Of a DNA stretch of 64,000 bases, positions 42,717-52,051 are shown piece after piece. The notes beneath the pieces are model-generated. The model made no database searches. It was not told the DNA's origin and saw nothing but the letters and a program-made list of their open reading frames with translations. Source of the DNA: Clostridium sp. 'White wine YQ' (GTDB lineage Bacteria > Bacillota > Clostridia > Clostridiales > Clostridiaceae); NCBI RefSeq assembly GCF_028728205.1, contig NZ_JAQYUU010000001.1, positions 2,030,082-2,094,081 on the forward strand, in the 5' to 3' direction. Position numbers and translations under genes: made by a program. Within the stretch, counting starts at the first letter, position 1. Every line of letters starts with the position of its first letter.

Positions 42717-43760
42717 TTAAATTATAAAGAATGATGCTCCTATTATGAAATAGACAGCTAGAAGTTGAACCCCTTCTAGCCAGTTTGATTCTCCGTCACT
42801 TGCTACTCTATTCGCTATAAGCACGGATACCACAAGAGAAATCAATTCAAATTCGTTAAATATTATACTCATCGGAGTAAATAGTAGACTTAAAAATATT
42901 AATACAGGTGCAACAAACAGTATAATCTGTAGACTAGACCCTATAGCTATCTCTATAGATACATCCATCTTATTTTTGATAGCCATTACAACAGCTGTAC
43001 TATGCTCTGCTGCATTTCCAATGATAGGTATTAATATTATTCCTACAAAGAACGTACTTAATCCAAGCGCTTCTGTCATAGGTTCAACTGCACTAACTAA
43101 AAATTCACTTTCTATAGCTATTAACACAGTTGCTGCAATTAATACAAAAATAGACTTTTTTAATGACCAATTTGCTTCTCTTTGCTCTTCATCATTTAGT
43201 ACATAAAGATCTTTATGTGTAAAAAAGTTAAAATATAAACTAAATAGATAAATAATTATCATAATAATAGCAACTGCAACACTTAATCCTTCATACTGAG
43301 TATTTAATAACTCTGATTTTAATGTATGTGTGAAAATTGCAGGGATACTAAGCCCAATAACTGCGAATAGCAGCATACTTGAAGATACTTCAACAATTTT
43401 TTTATTAAATGTTTGAGTTTTAAATTTTAATCCACCTGCAAGCATACTTGCTCCTAATACCAAAAGTATATTTCCTATAACTGAACCCGCAATTGAGGCT
43501 TTAACGACATCAAATAAGCCCTCTCTTAATGCAAAGAATGATATTATAAGTTCAGTTGCATTCCCAAATGTTGCATTTAAAAATCCACCTAATTTGGGTC
43601 CAGTATAATATGATATCTCTTCTGTTGCTTCCCCCATTAACCCTGCTAATGGCACTATAGCTAATGCTGCCAATATAAACATTATGGTAGGTGTAAAGTG
43701 TAAAAATTCCCCAACTATACTTACTGGTATAAATATTAATAACAGCTTCATAAACTTCAT
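42717..43760 (-). CDS. Ca2+/H+ antiporter, CaCA (CAX) family
   Basis: 347 aa, eleven helices in two halves. Alpha repeats GNATELIISFFALREG and GNAAEHSTAVVMAIKNK carry the ion-binding acids of CAX exchangers. It exports Ca2+ in exchange for protons. Monocistronic. Confidence 0.9.
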   Translation of the reverse strand: MKFMKLLLIFIPVSIVGEFLHFTPTIMFILAALAIVPLAGLMGEATEEISYYTGPKLGGFLNATFGNATELIISFFALREGLFDVVKASIAGSVIGNILLVLGASMLAGGLKFKTQTFNKKIVEVSSSMLLFAVIGLSIPAIFTHTLKSELLNTQYEGLSVAVAIIMIIIYLFSLYFNFFTHKDLYVLNDEEQREANWSLKKSIFVLIAATVLIAIESEFLVSAVEPMTEALGLSTFFVGIILIPIIGNAAEHSTAVVMAIKNKMDVSIEIAIGSSLQIILFVAPVLIFLSLLFTPMSIIFNEFELISLVVSVLIANRVASDGESNWLEGVQLLAVYFIIGASFFII

Positions 43761-43823
43761 ATATTTACCTCCACATAATTAATTATGTTTCTAAATTAAA
43801 AAGGGTCGAATTATCTATGTAAC

Positions 43824-44093
43824 TCAATCCTTAAAATCAATTTCTTCAATCATAAATCTATCAAAATCAATTTCTTCAATAAAATTATCTTCATTAAAAC
43901 TTGTCTTGCTTCTCTTATTATACTCATCAAGATTGCTAGGCAACCAATATGGTTTAGCTATATCAAACTTATAACAAAGTTCATTTATACAAACTTTTAA
44001 ATTCTCTTGATATGTTCCCTCTATATCTGAAATAGCTACCTCATCTTTAATAATTCTATTATTCTTAATTACTTTTCCCCATATTTTTAACAT
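43824..44093 (-). CDS. 89-aa hypothetical protein with duplicated C-terminal motif
   Basis: Starts MLKIWGKVIKNNRIIKDEV and ends with FIEEIDFDRFMIEEIDFKD, an internal short duplication also visible in the DNA. Soluble and acidic; no named family recognised. ATG 44093 has GGAGG 10 nt upstream; the longer frame to 44117 lacks one. Confidence 0.65.
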   Translation of the reverse strand: MLKIWGKVIKNNRIIKDEVAISDIEGTYQENLKVCINELCYKFDIAKPYWLPSNLDEYNKRSKTSFNEDNFIEEIDFDRFMIEEIDFKD

Positions 44094-44440
44094 CTTAAGT
44101 TTACCTCCAATAGCCATTTCTTTTTTATTATATACAATCTAACATAAGAATATTTCATATTAGCCCTATCATTTCTATATCATACCATTTTTTAATTATA
44201 TTATGAAGATACTAAAATTATAAATTTATAAGTAAAATAATAATCTTAATATTTTATAAACCAATATAAATTTATTTTATAAAAGTATATACTATTGTAT
44301 AATAATAAGTAGTACCCAAAAACTTGAATTTTATTGATATTGAATACTGTATATTATATAATTTTATTATTTGTAACTATTATTTACTAAAAATTAATAA
44401 CTACTGAGATCCACATTTGATTTTAAATATAGTTTTAAAC
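44094..44440. other. AT-rich intergenic region before repeat copy C
   Basis: About 350 bases, nearly all A and T, no supported gene. It carries the divergent promoters of the 89-aa gene and the GGDEF-EAL gene; no box stands out clearly. Confidence 0.5.
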
Positions 44441-44521
44441 TACAGGTTTATGTTCAACTAATAATTTATTCGTACCTAATATCAAACAAGGATAAATTAG
44501 TTTCCCATAAAAAAACCATAT
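44441..44521 (+). repeat. Interspersed repeat family 1, copy C (divergent)
   Basis: TACAGGTTTATGTTCAACTA at the left and AAAAAAACCATAT at the right, core TACCTAATATCAAACAAGGA. More diverged than A, B and D. It ends five bases before the AAGGAG of the GGDEF-EAL gene, so it is inside the 5' leader. Confidence 0.75.
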
Positions 44522-44538
44522 AATTAAGGAGATAAATA

Positions 44539-47124
44539 ATGAACTGGTTTAATAATTTAAAAATTAAGCAAAAGCTTACTTTATCATTTATAATTGTAGC
44601 CCTATTTAGTGGGATCGTAGGTTTTATAGGAATAAGAAACATTGGCAAATTAAATGCAAATTCTAGTGATTTATATAAAAGAAACTTTCAAGCTATGAAA
44701 AATATTTCTGCTATAAAATCAAATTTGATACAAATAAATTTTGATATATATAAAATCATTAATGAAAAAGATAAAGGTACATATGTTAACTTAAGAAACG
44801 AAATTGAAAATTTAAAAAATCAAGATGATTCTCTTTTAAATGATTATGCACAAACCATCTCTGAAGTTAAAGATCAAGAACTTTTTAATGAATTTACCTT
44901 AATCCTAAACCAATATAGAAACTACAGAAAAGATTTATTTAATTATTTGGATGAAGGTAATTATGATGAGGCTTCTAAGACATACTCCAAATTAAATACA
45001 TTTAGCAATAATATAGTTAACAACACGGATAATTATATACAATTTAATTTAGATTTAGCAAAAGAATCTCAAGCTGAAAATGAAAACTTATATATGAGTA
45101 CTCTTATTTCTACAGTTTTTTTTGGTATATCAGGTTTAATTCTTGCTATTATCTTAGGAATTCATATAGCTTCAGTTATCTCAGAACAATTAAAGAAATT
45201 AGTATCTTTTGCAAAATCAATTACAGAGGGGAACTTAGATCATAATATTGATATAAAAACTAAAGATGAAATCGGACTACTAGCTGAATCTTTAAACAAA
45301 GCGGGTGCTGCAAGACGGGAATACGAGCAGGATTTAACAAGCAACTACGAAGAACTTGAAGCTTCCTATGAAGAAATAACTGCTCTAGAAGAAGAATTAA
45401 GAGAAAAATATGATGAGCTTGCTATTAGTGAAGAAAACTTAAAGGAAAGCGAAAAACTCTATAAACTAATTTCTGAAGCTTCATCTGATGCTTTGTTTGA
45501 TTGGAAAGTTAAAGATAAAATCATGTACTTTTCTGATAGATGGTATCAGCTATTAGGCTATTCTAAAGAAGAATTTGATTCTATTGACATTAAAGAACTA
45601 ATACATGTAGAAGATACTTCAAACATAGGTGATATAATAAAAAATCATTGGGATAGAAAAACTGACTCCTATACGATTGAATATAGAATTAAAACTAAAT
45701 CTGGTTCTTACATTTGGATGATTTCTACCGGTAAAACAATTTACGATAAAAATGGCGATCCTTATAGAGTTGTAGCATCACATAAAGATATATCTGAACT
45801 AAAAGAATACCAACACAAGCTAGAATATATGGCTTATCACGATTTCTTAACTGATCTTCCTAATAGACAGTATTTATATCGAGTTGTAAATGAATCTTTA
45901 GAACTAGAAAGTTCAAAGAATTCTGAAATAGAAAGTGCACTTATATTTTTAGATATAGATAATTTTAAATATATAAATGATACATTAGGGCATAGTTTTG
46001 GTGATATACTAATCAGTGCTATTGGTGACAGATTAATGAGGACTTTAGGTGATGATGATACATTAATACGTCTAGGTGGAGATGAATTCATCATATTTAT
46101 GAAAGATATATCTAGTCATGAACAAGTAAAAGCCTACGCTGAATCTATCCTTAATATCTTTAGTGAACCTTTTAATTTAAATAATAATCTAGTACAAATT
46201 ACTACAAGCTTGGGTATATCACTCTTCCCTAAGGATGGTTTGGATTTAGATGAATTATTAACAAAGTCAGATATAGCAATGTATAATTCTAAGAAATTAG
46301 GTAAGAACAACTATACATTCTACAATGATGGCATGAACAAAGAAGTTGTTGGACGAATGAAAATTGAAAGACATTTAAGAGATGCAATTAATAGAAATGA
46401 GTTTTATCTGCATTATCAACCTCAAGTTAATTTAAAAACTAATGCGATATCTAGTTTTGAAGCTCTGATTCGATGGAATAACCCTGAACTTGGTTTTGTT
46501 TCTCCTTTAGATTTTATTAGTATCGCTGAGGAGAATCATAAAATAATCGATATAGGTACTTGGGTATTAAAAACTGCTTGTGAATTTATTAAAGAAATAC
46601 ATACAAATCATAATAGTGATTGTTATATTTCAGTTAATGTTTCCGTTATTCAATTAATGCAGAGTGATTTTGTAGATACTGTTATTAGAATATTAAATGA
46701 AACTTCAGTTTCACCATCCCAACTAGAAATTGAAATAACTGAATCAATATTTATTGAATCTTATGAATTAATTAATAGTAAATTAGAAGAACTCCGTGGA
46801 ATGGGAGTAAAAATAGCCTTAGATGATTTTGGAAAAGGTTATTCTTCACTTAGTTATTTAAAGCAGCTACCGATAACAACCTTAAAAATAGATAAAAGTT
46901 TTATAGATGATATCATAGTTTCTAATAAAAATTCTTTAGTTGAAAATATAATAGATATAGGGCACAAGATGGATTTGAATGTTGTTGCCGAGGGAGTCGA
47001 AACTCAAGACCAATTAAGATTTTTAGATAATTATAATTGTGATACAATTCAAGGATACTATTTTAGTAGACCTGTTGAGAAAGAAGCTGCAATTCAATTA
47101 ATTAATGAGGGTTTAATTAGTTAA
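44539..47124 (+). CDS. Membrane GGDEF-EAL protein with 4-helix sensor, HAMP and PAS
   Basis: 861 aa. Membrane helix 1 (about 13-33), extracellular four-helix-bundle chemoreceptor-like sensor, membrane helix 2 (about 187-210), HAMP (about 212-262), coiled coil, PAS-PAC (about 305-420), GGDEF with RLGGDEF and EAL with FEALIRW, IEITES, LDDFGKGYSS, KIDKSF and VAEGVE. Both c-di-GMP catalytic motifs look intact; the RxxD inhibitory site before GGDEF is replaced by GDDD. AAGGAG before ATG. Confidence 0.9.
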   Translation: MNWFNNLKIKQKLTLSFIIVALFSGIVGFIGIRNIGKLNANSSDLYKRNFQAMKNISAIKSNLIQINFDIYKIINEKDKGTYVNLRNEIENLKNQDDSLLNDYAQTISEVKDQELFNEFTLILNQYRNYRKDLFNYLDEGNYDEASKTYSKLNTFSNNIVNNTDNYIQFNLDLAKESQAENENLYMSTLISTVFFGISGLILAIILGIHIASVISEQLKKLVSFAKSITEGNLDHNIDIKTKDEIGLLAESLNKAGAARREYEQDLTSNYEELEASYEEITALEEELREKYDELAISEENLKESEKLYKLISEASSDALFDWKVKDKIMYFSDRWYQLLGYSKEEFDSIDIKELIHVEDTSNIGDIIKNHWDRKTDSYTIEYRIKTKSGSYIWMISTGKTIYDKNGDPYRVVASHKDISELKEYQHKLEYMAYHDFLTDLPNRQYLYRVVNESLELESSKNSEIESALIFLDIDNFKYINDTLGHSFGDILISAIGDRLMRTLGDDDTLIRLGGDEFIIFMKDISSHEQVKAYAESILNIFSEPFNLNNNLVQITTSLGISLFPKDGLDLDELLTKSDIAMYNSKKLGKNNYTFYNDGMNKEVVGRMKIERHLRDAINRNEFYLHYQPQVNLKTNAISSFEALIRWNNPELGFVSPLDFISIAEENHKIIDIGTWVLKTACEFIKEIHTNHNSDCYISVNVSVIQLMQSDFVDTVIRILNETSVSPSQLEIEITESIFIESYELINSKLEELRGMGVKIALDDFGKGYSSLSYLKQLPITTLKIDKSFIDDIIVSNKNSLVENIIDIGHKMDLNVVAEGVETQDQLRFLDNYNCDTIQGYYFSRPVEKEAAIQLINEGLIS

Positions 47125-47167
47125 AGTCGTTGTCTCAAAAGTGATTTTGGGACAACGACTTTTTTAG
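47124..47167. terminator. Bidirectional terminator between GGDEF-EAL and glycerate kinase genes
   Basis: AAGTCGTTGTC pairs with GGACAACGACTT (from 47124), then TTTTTTAG. Confidence 0.85.
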
Positions 47168-48306
47168 TTCTTTTTTACTACTAATAACCTTGCTATGTTT
47201 TCTGATGCCTTTCTTAGTGCATTGTATCCGTTTAATAATGCTTCTTCTAATGTTTTAGGTTCATCAACAATTCCAAAAACTGCTGTCACTCCCATCTCAT
47301 ATAGTTCTGAAATATCGTCACTCACTTTTCCCGCTTCTACAATAACAGGGATGTTTTTTGATTTTGACATTTTTGCTATTCCAGCTATAGTTTTTCCATA
47401 CTTAGTCTGAGAATCAATACTTCCTTCCCCAGTGATTATATAATCAGCATTCTGTATTCTTTCTTCAAACTTTATATTTTCTAGCACTATATCTATTCCC
47501 TTTTTCAAATTTCCTCCAATTAGCATAAATGCAGCTCCGAGTCCTCCAGCTGCGCCTGCTTTTGGTGTATTCCCAATATCAATCCCTGTGGATGCTTTTA
47601 TAATGTTAGAGTAGTTTTTCATACCTAACTCTAACTCTTCCATTATCTGAGTTGTGGCTCCCTTCTGTGGACCAAATGTATAGGTAGCACCGTTCTCTCC
47701 TATTAAAGGATTTTCAACATCACATGCAACTTCGATATTTACTTCATAAATTCTTTTATCTATCGATGTAAGGTCTATAGTATTTATATTAATCAATTCT
47801 TTTCCATATCCACCTATAGCATTTCCGTCATTATCATAAGCTTTAGCCCCTAATGCCAATAGCATACCAAGTCCACCATCATTTGTTGAAGATCCACCCA
47901 ATCCAATAAGAATATGCTTAGCACCTTTATCTAACGCCTTTAGAATCATTTCCCCTACCCCAAAACTCGTAGTTTTCAAAGGATTTCTTTTTTCTTGAGG
48001 AACTAAAGCAAGCCCGCATGCAGCTGCCACTTCTATTACAGCTTTACATTCTTTATTTATATATCCAAATTTACTTTCTATTATATTGCCTAAAGGTCCT
48101 GTTACATTTGCGTTAATAAATTCTCCATTCAGGGCATCTATAATTACTTCTGAAGTCCCTTCTCCACCGTCAGCCATGGGAATAACCTCATACTCTGCTT
48201 CAGGAAATACTTTAATAAATCCTTCTTTTATTGCTTCTGAAGCTTTAAAGGCATCTATACTTTCTTTAAATGAATCTGGTGCTATTACAATCTTTAATTT
48301 CTTCAC
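47164..48306 (-). CDS. Glycerate kinase (GlxK/GarK family)
   Basis: 380 aa. IAPDSFKESIDAFKASEAI at the start, MADGGEGTSEV, GLGGSSTNDGGLGMLLALG and ITGEGSIDSQTKYGKT are characteristic. It phosphorylates D-glycerate, most likely at carbon 2. GTG 48306 is preferred (AAGGTGAT upstream) over the GTG at 48315. Repeat copy D lies just upstream. Confidence 0.9.
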   Translation of the reverse strand: MKKLKIVIAPDSFKESIDAFKASEAIKEGFIKVFPEAEYEVIPMADGGEGTSEVIIDALNGEFINANVTGPLGNIIESKFGYINKECKAVIEVAAACGLALVPQEKRNPLKTTSFGVGEMILKALDKGAKHILIGLGGSSTNDGGLGMLLALGAKAYDNDGNAIGGYGKELININTIDLTSIDKRIYEVNIEVACDVENPLIGENGATYTFGPQKGATTQIMEELELGMKNYSNIIKASTGIDIGNTPKAGAAGGLGAAFMLIGGNLKKGIDIVLENIKFEERIQNADYIITGEGSIDSQTKYGKTIAGIAKMSKSKNIPVIVEAGKVSDDISELYEMGVTAVFGIVDEPKTLEEALLNGYNALRKASENIARLLVVKKN

Positions 48307-48347
48307 TTTTATCACCTTCTATTTGCAAATATAAGGACTACTGGGGC

Positions 48348-48525
48348 ATAGGGTTTTAAGTTCAACTAATAACTATTCATGCCTGATATCAAACAAGAAT
48401 AAGTTAAGTTTCCTCAATATAATGCATTAAAGAATTTACATGTCACTGTTAAGCTCTTAGACGTTTCAACTAAGAGTTGGACCTTGAGATGTAATATGAT
48501 TTTTGCATTATATATATAACCCTAT
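48348..48525 (+). repeat. Interspersed repeat family 1, copy D, interrupted by family 2
   Basis: ATAGGGTTTTAAGTTCAACT through TTAAGTTTCCT (48414), then foreign sequence, resuming as ATAACCCTAT at 48516-48525. The interruption is the family-2 element 48417-48513. It lies 42 bp before the glycerate kinase start. Confidence 0.75.
48417..48513. repeat. Interspersed repeat family 2, copy 2 (nested)
   Basis: Inverted ends ATATAATGCA and TGCATTATAT; left end ATATAATGCATTAAAGAATT as at 2019, followed by TACATGTCAC. An inner hairpin CTCTTAG/CTAAGAG is present. It is located inside family-1 copy D. Confidence 0.7.
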
Positions 48526-48551
48526 ATTATCACAGTAATCCTTAATAAAAT

Positions 48552-49721
48552 TTAACTATTATGCTTTTCAAGAAATCTTTCTATTCTTTTTAATGCTTCC
48601 ATAATATTGTCCATGGATGAAGCATAACATGCTCTAATAAATCCTTCTCCACAATCACCAAACGCATTTCCAGGAACCACTAGTACCTTTTCTTCCATAA
48701 GTAGCTTTTCACAGAATTCATCTGAAGACATTCCTGTTGATTTAACACTTGGGAATACATAAAATGCTCCTAATGGCTCAAAACATTCCAATCCCATTTT
48801 TCTAAATCCATCAACTAATACCCTTCTTCTTCTATTATATTCTTTAACCATTTCCTCAACACTTGCATCTGAGTTCTTTAATGCTTCTATAGCAGCATAT
48901 TGAGCTGTTGTTGGTGAACACATTATAGCATATTGATGTATTTTCTTCATTGCATCAATTAATACCGGATGTCCACATATATATCCTAATCTCCAACCAG
49001 TCATAGCATAAGCCTTTGAAAATCCATTTATAACTAATGTTTTTTCTTTCATTTCTGGGAAAGATGCTATAGAAACATGCTCATTTCCATAAGATAATTC
49101 AGCGTATATTTCATCAGAAATTACAATTATGTCCTTGTCCTTTAATACATCTACTATACCTGCTAATTCTTCTCTATTCATTATAGCTCCAGTTGGATTA
49201 TTAGGAAATGGTACTATTACTACCTTTGTTTTTGGTGTTATAGCTTTTTCTAATAATTCAGGAGTTAACTTAAATTCATCTTCTGCTCTTAAGTTTAACA
49301 CTTTTGCTGTCGCTCCAGTAAAAGCAGTACATCCTTTATATGCTACAAAGCTTGGTTCAGGCACGATTACTTCATCCCCCGGGCCAACTAGTGCTCTTAA
49401 AGCAATATCTATACCTTCACTTCCTCCTACAGTAACTATAATTTCTTCTTTAGGATCGTACTGTAAATTAAATCTTCTATTAAGGTATTTTGATATCTCA
49501 TATCTTAACTCAATAAAACCAGCATTTGAAGAATAGTGTGTATGTCCTTGCTCAAGTGAATAAATACCTGCTTCTCTTACATTCCATGGGGTTACAAAAT
49601 CTGGTTCCCCTACTCCTAATGAAATAACATCCTCCATTTCATTAATCAAATCAAAATATTTTCTTATACCTGATGGAGGCATATTTTTCACATTGTCTAA
49701 AATCATATTTTCTAATATCAT
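48552..49721 (-). CDS. alaT: PLP aminotransferase, probable alanine transaminase AlaT
   Basis: 389 aa, class I/II aminotransferase. GVGEPDF, PFPNNPTGAI, SDEIYAELSYG and PLP lysine in NGFSKAYAMTGWRLG are intact. Together with the preceding Lrp-type regulator this is the YugH-YugG pair, named AlaT-AlaR in Bacillus subtilis. The T-box ahead reads alanine, supporting transamination of pyruvate to alanine. The start overlaps the alaR stop; AGGGAGG 10 nt upstream. Confidence 0.87.
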   Translation of the reverse strand: MILENMILDNVKNMPPSGIRKYFDLINEMEDVISLGVGEPDFVTPWNVREAGIYSLEQGHTHYSSNAGFIELRYEISKYLNRRFNLQYDPKEEIIVTVGGSEGIDIALRALVGPGDEVIVPEPSFVAYKGCTAFTGATAKVLNLRAEDEFKLTPELLEKAITPKTKVVIVPFPNNPTGAIMNREELAGIVDVLKDKDIIVISDEIYAELSYGNEHVSIASFPEMKEKTLVINGFSKAYAMTGWRLGYICGHPVLIDAMKKIHQYAIMCSPTTAQYAAIEALKNSDASVEEMVKEYNRRRRVLVDGFRKMGLECFEPLGAFYVFPSVKSTGMSSDEFCEKLLMEEKVLVVPGNAFGDCGEGFIRACYASSMDNIMEALKRIERFLEKHNS

Positions 49722-50197
49722 ATAAATATTGCCTCCCTGTCATCTATTTGTTTCTCTTTAAATATTGTTCCATGATCTTTATATTTTTTTAATACAAAGT
49801 GAGTCGCTGTACTTAATACGTACTCTTGCACTGCTAATTTCTCTGAAACAAAAAGAGCAACTTCCTTCATAGTTTTCCCTTCAATTATAACCGTTAAATC
49901 GAAACCACCTGACATAAGGTAGCAAGCTTTAACTTGGGGGAAGTTATATATTCTTTCTGCAACCTTATCAAAGCCTTCTCCTCTTTGAGGGGTAACCTTC
50001 ACTTCAATTAATGCAGTAACTGTTTCCTTACCTGTATTTTCCCAATTAATTAATGTTGTATATCCAGCAATTATGCTTCTTTCTTCAAAATCCCTAATTG
50101 CATCTCTAACCTCTTCTACAGACTTTCCAGACATTGTGGCTATTTGTTCATCTGTATACCTGCTATTCTTCTCTAAAATTTCTAATATTTCTTCCAT
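49718..50197 (-). CDS. alaR: Lrp/AsnC-family regulator, probable AlaR
   Basis: 159 aa. N-terminal helix-turn-helix (YTDEQIATMSGKSVEEVRDAIRDFEERSIIAGY) and a RAM ligand-binding domain (ALIEVKV... GGFDLTVIIEGKTMKEVALF). First gene behind the alanine T-box; GGGGG before ATG. It likely senses an amino acid and controls its own operon. Confidence 0.87.
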   Translation of the reverse strand: MEEILEILEKNSRYTDEQIATMSGKSVEEVRDAIRDFEERSIIAGYTTLINWENTGKETVTALIEVKVTPQRGEGFDKVAERIYNFPQVKACYLMSGGFDLTVIIEGKTMKEVALFVSEKLAVQEYVLSTATHFVLKKYKDHGTIFKEKQIDDREAIFI

Positions 50198-50242
50198 TCT
50201 AATGCCCCCTAATTTTTAATATTTTTTAATTTTAAGAAAATA

Positions 50243-50515
50243 AAAAAATCCTTCATCCCAATAAAGGGACGAAGGAATAACTCCGCGGTACCACCCTAAT
50301 AAGCAATCAAATTAATTGCTCACTCAGCTAGAATATATAAATATATTCCACCTCTATAACGTGAGGATACGTTACTATCTAGTTAAGAATAAAATTCTTA
50401 TTTTTCAATGTAAGATTCAAAGGCTGCTTCCACTAAATCTTCTTACCAAAGTTCCACCAAATCTTTAGCTCTCTTAAAAGTTAATTAAGTGTACTCTTCC
50501 TTATCATTATCTTTA
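50243..50515 (-). ncRNA. T-box leader, alanine (GCA specifier)
   Basis: T-box motif GGTGGTACCGCGG at 50283-50295, terminator CCTTCGTCCC/GGGATGAAGG with T run (50243-50279), Stem I with specifier loop GTGGAAGCAGC, giving GCA at 50425-50427. Uncharged tRNA-Ala would turn on alaR-alaT. Confidence 0.9.
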
Positions 50516-50535
50516 GACATCTTGTTATTTTTTAT

Positions 50536-50564
50536 ATTATAATCAATTAATCAATTAATTGCAA
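50536..50564 (-). promoter_or_regulatory. Promoter of the alanine operon
   Basis: TTGCAA (50559-50564), 17-nt spacer, TATAAT (50541-50536), just before the T-box. Confidence 0.75.
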
Positions 50565-50622
50565 GAGTCTTTAACAATATATTAAGAATTTTTAAAATAT
50601 TTTTCTTAATTAATATTAGAAT

Positions 50623-51255
50623 CTACTCCATTATTCTTTTCAACGTGGCTCTATAGGAAATTTTTGTTGTTCCTATGGTTATCAAAAGTATCCCTATAAT
50701 TAATATCCATTGAAAGATTAGTAGACTGCTTTGATTTATGGATGAATTAAAAATCAACTCTAATAAAAATGTCGTCACAAATAAAATAGTAATGATAACA
50801 CCATTAAAAGAAATTTCTTTCTCATTCATAAAGATAGCGTCTATATGGCCTTGAATAGGATAATATGAATAAAATACATTAGTAAGTAATAGCATCATTG
50901 ATATTGCTATAATATATTGCATTGATACTGGCTTCTTAGCTATATATGAAAAAATTAAGTTCATTATCAATCCAATTATAAATATTATATAGGTATTCAT
51001 ATACATAAATTTCACTATATCCTTTGTTCTTATCGGAATAGCTGAATAAAATATATATCCTTCCCATGTCTCCTCCATTATTCTCGGAAGTATAATACAG
51101 CTAATTATAAATAATATAAATACGCTTGCTAAATTGGTTCCAATACCCACTATACTTAGTATTGAAGGAATTATTAGCCACAATGACAATAAAAATATTC
51201 TATGAAAGAAGCCTGCTCTTATCATTTTAAAATAGTTTAAAACTAGATCCTTCAT
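50623..51255 (-). CDS. ABC exporter membrane subunit, short
   Basis: 210 aa with about six helices and no recognised motif. It overlaps the preceding membrane gene by four bases and closes the GntR-ATPase-permease operon. Most likely the second membrane subunit of an ABC-2-type exporter. Confidence 0.65.
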   Translation of the reverse strand: MKDLVLNYFKMIRAGFFHRIFLLSLWLIIPSILSIVGIGTNLASVFILFIISCIILPRIMEETWEGYIFYSAIPIRTKDIVKFMYMNTYIIFIIGLIMNLIFSYIAKKPVSMQYIIAISMMLLLTNVFYSYYPIQGHIDAIFMNEKEISFNGVIITILFVTTFLLELIFNSSINQSSLLIFQWILIIGILLITIGTTKISYRATLKRIME

Positions 51256-52049
51256 TTCACTTTCTCCTTCTTTCCCAAAATAAAAATAGGCAACTTACAG
51301 CTAATAAAGTAACTTAATATAATAGCAATGATGATTGTTGGTATTCCCCAAGCTCCGCCGATGTATCTACACATTTTTAATACAGGTGCAAGCTGTTCCC
51401 CTAATGAATTATACATAATTGCATCATTAGCTATAGTTCCAAAATCTATAAGCTTAGAAGTAAATGAATATATTATATAGAAGTTAATTATGAGAATAAA
51501 AGCCATATCTAAAAACTTGAATATGCTAAATCTACCAGTATATATTTCTTCAAATAGGTTTGAAATGCTTGCTGCTAAAAACCAGAGAAAAAATAATAAA
51601 ACTAGTAAACCTGAGTAAGCTGATACAACATTTGTTTGTCCATAATAGATATTTAAAGTTATAAAAGTTATTATCACAAACAATGCTGGAATGCTTGCTA
51701 CTATATATAATAAGAACTTCCCTTTAAGTAAATCTTTTTTAAGTATGGGTAATTGCACAAAGAAATCCCTGTTATAGTACTTTCTGTATTTTTTAACAAT
51801 AGGATCTCGTCTAATAAAAAAAGTATAAAAAATTATACAATACATCATTAAACTTAAACTTTGTGAAATTGTACTTGAAAAGTTTACGTACTTATTAGTA
51901 TTTATATAGTATTCAATATCCTCCTTTATAACTCTATAATCTAGCTGGGCCATCATGGTCAAAATTATTATATAGAATATTGTTAGAAATTTATACATTA
52001 CATCAAGAAGATTCCAATGAACTTTTATTATCTTAAACACTCTACTCAT
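51252..52049 (-). CDS. ABC-2-type exporter membrane subunit
   Basis: 265 aa, about six or seven helices. ATG 52049 follows the ATPase stop by two bases with GGGGG upstream; the longer frame to 52064 is unlikely. Role assigned from context. Confidence 0.7.
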   Translation of the reverse strand: MSRVFKIIKVHWNLLDVMYKFLTIFYIIILTMMAQLDYRVIKEDIEYYINTNKYVNFSSTISQSLSLMMYCIIFYTFFIRRDPIVKKYRKYYNRDFFVQLPILKKDLLKGKFLLYIVASIPALFVIITFITLNIYYGQTNVVSAYSGLLVLLFFLWFLAASISNLFEEIYTGRFSIFKFLDMAFILIINFYIIYSFTSKLIDFGTIANDAIMYNSLGEQLAPVLKMCRYIGGAWGIPTIIIAIILSYFISCKLPIFILGKKEKVK

Positions 52050-52051
52050 AG

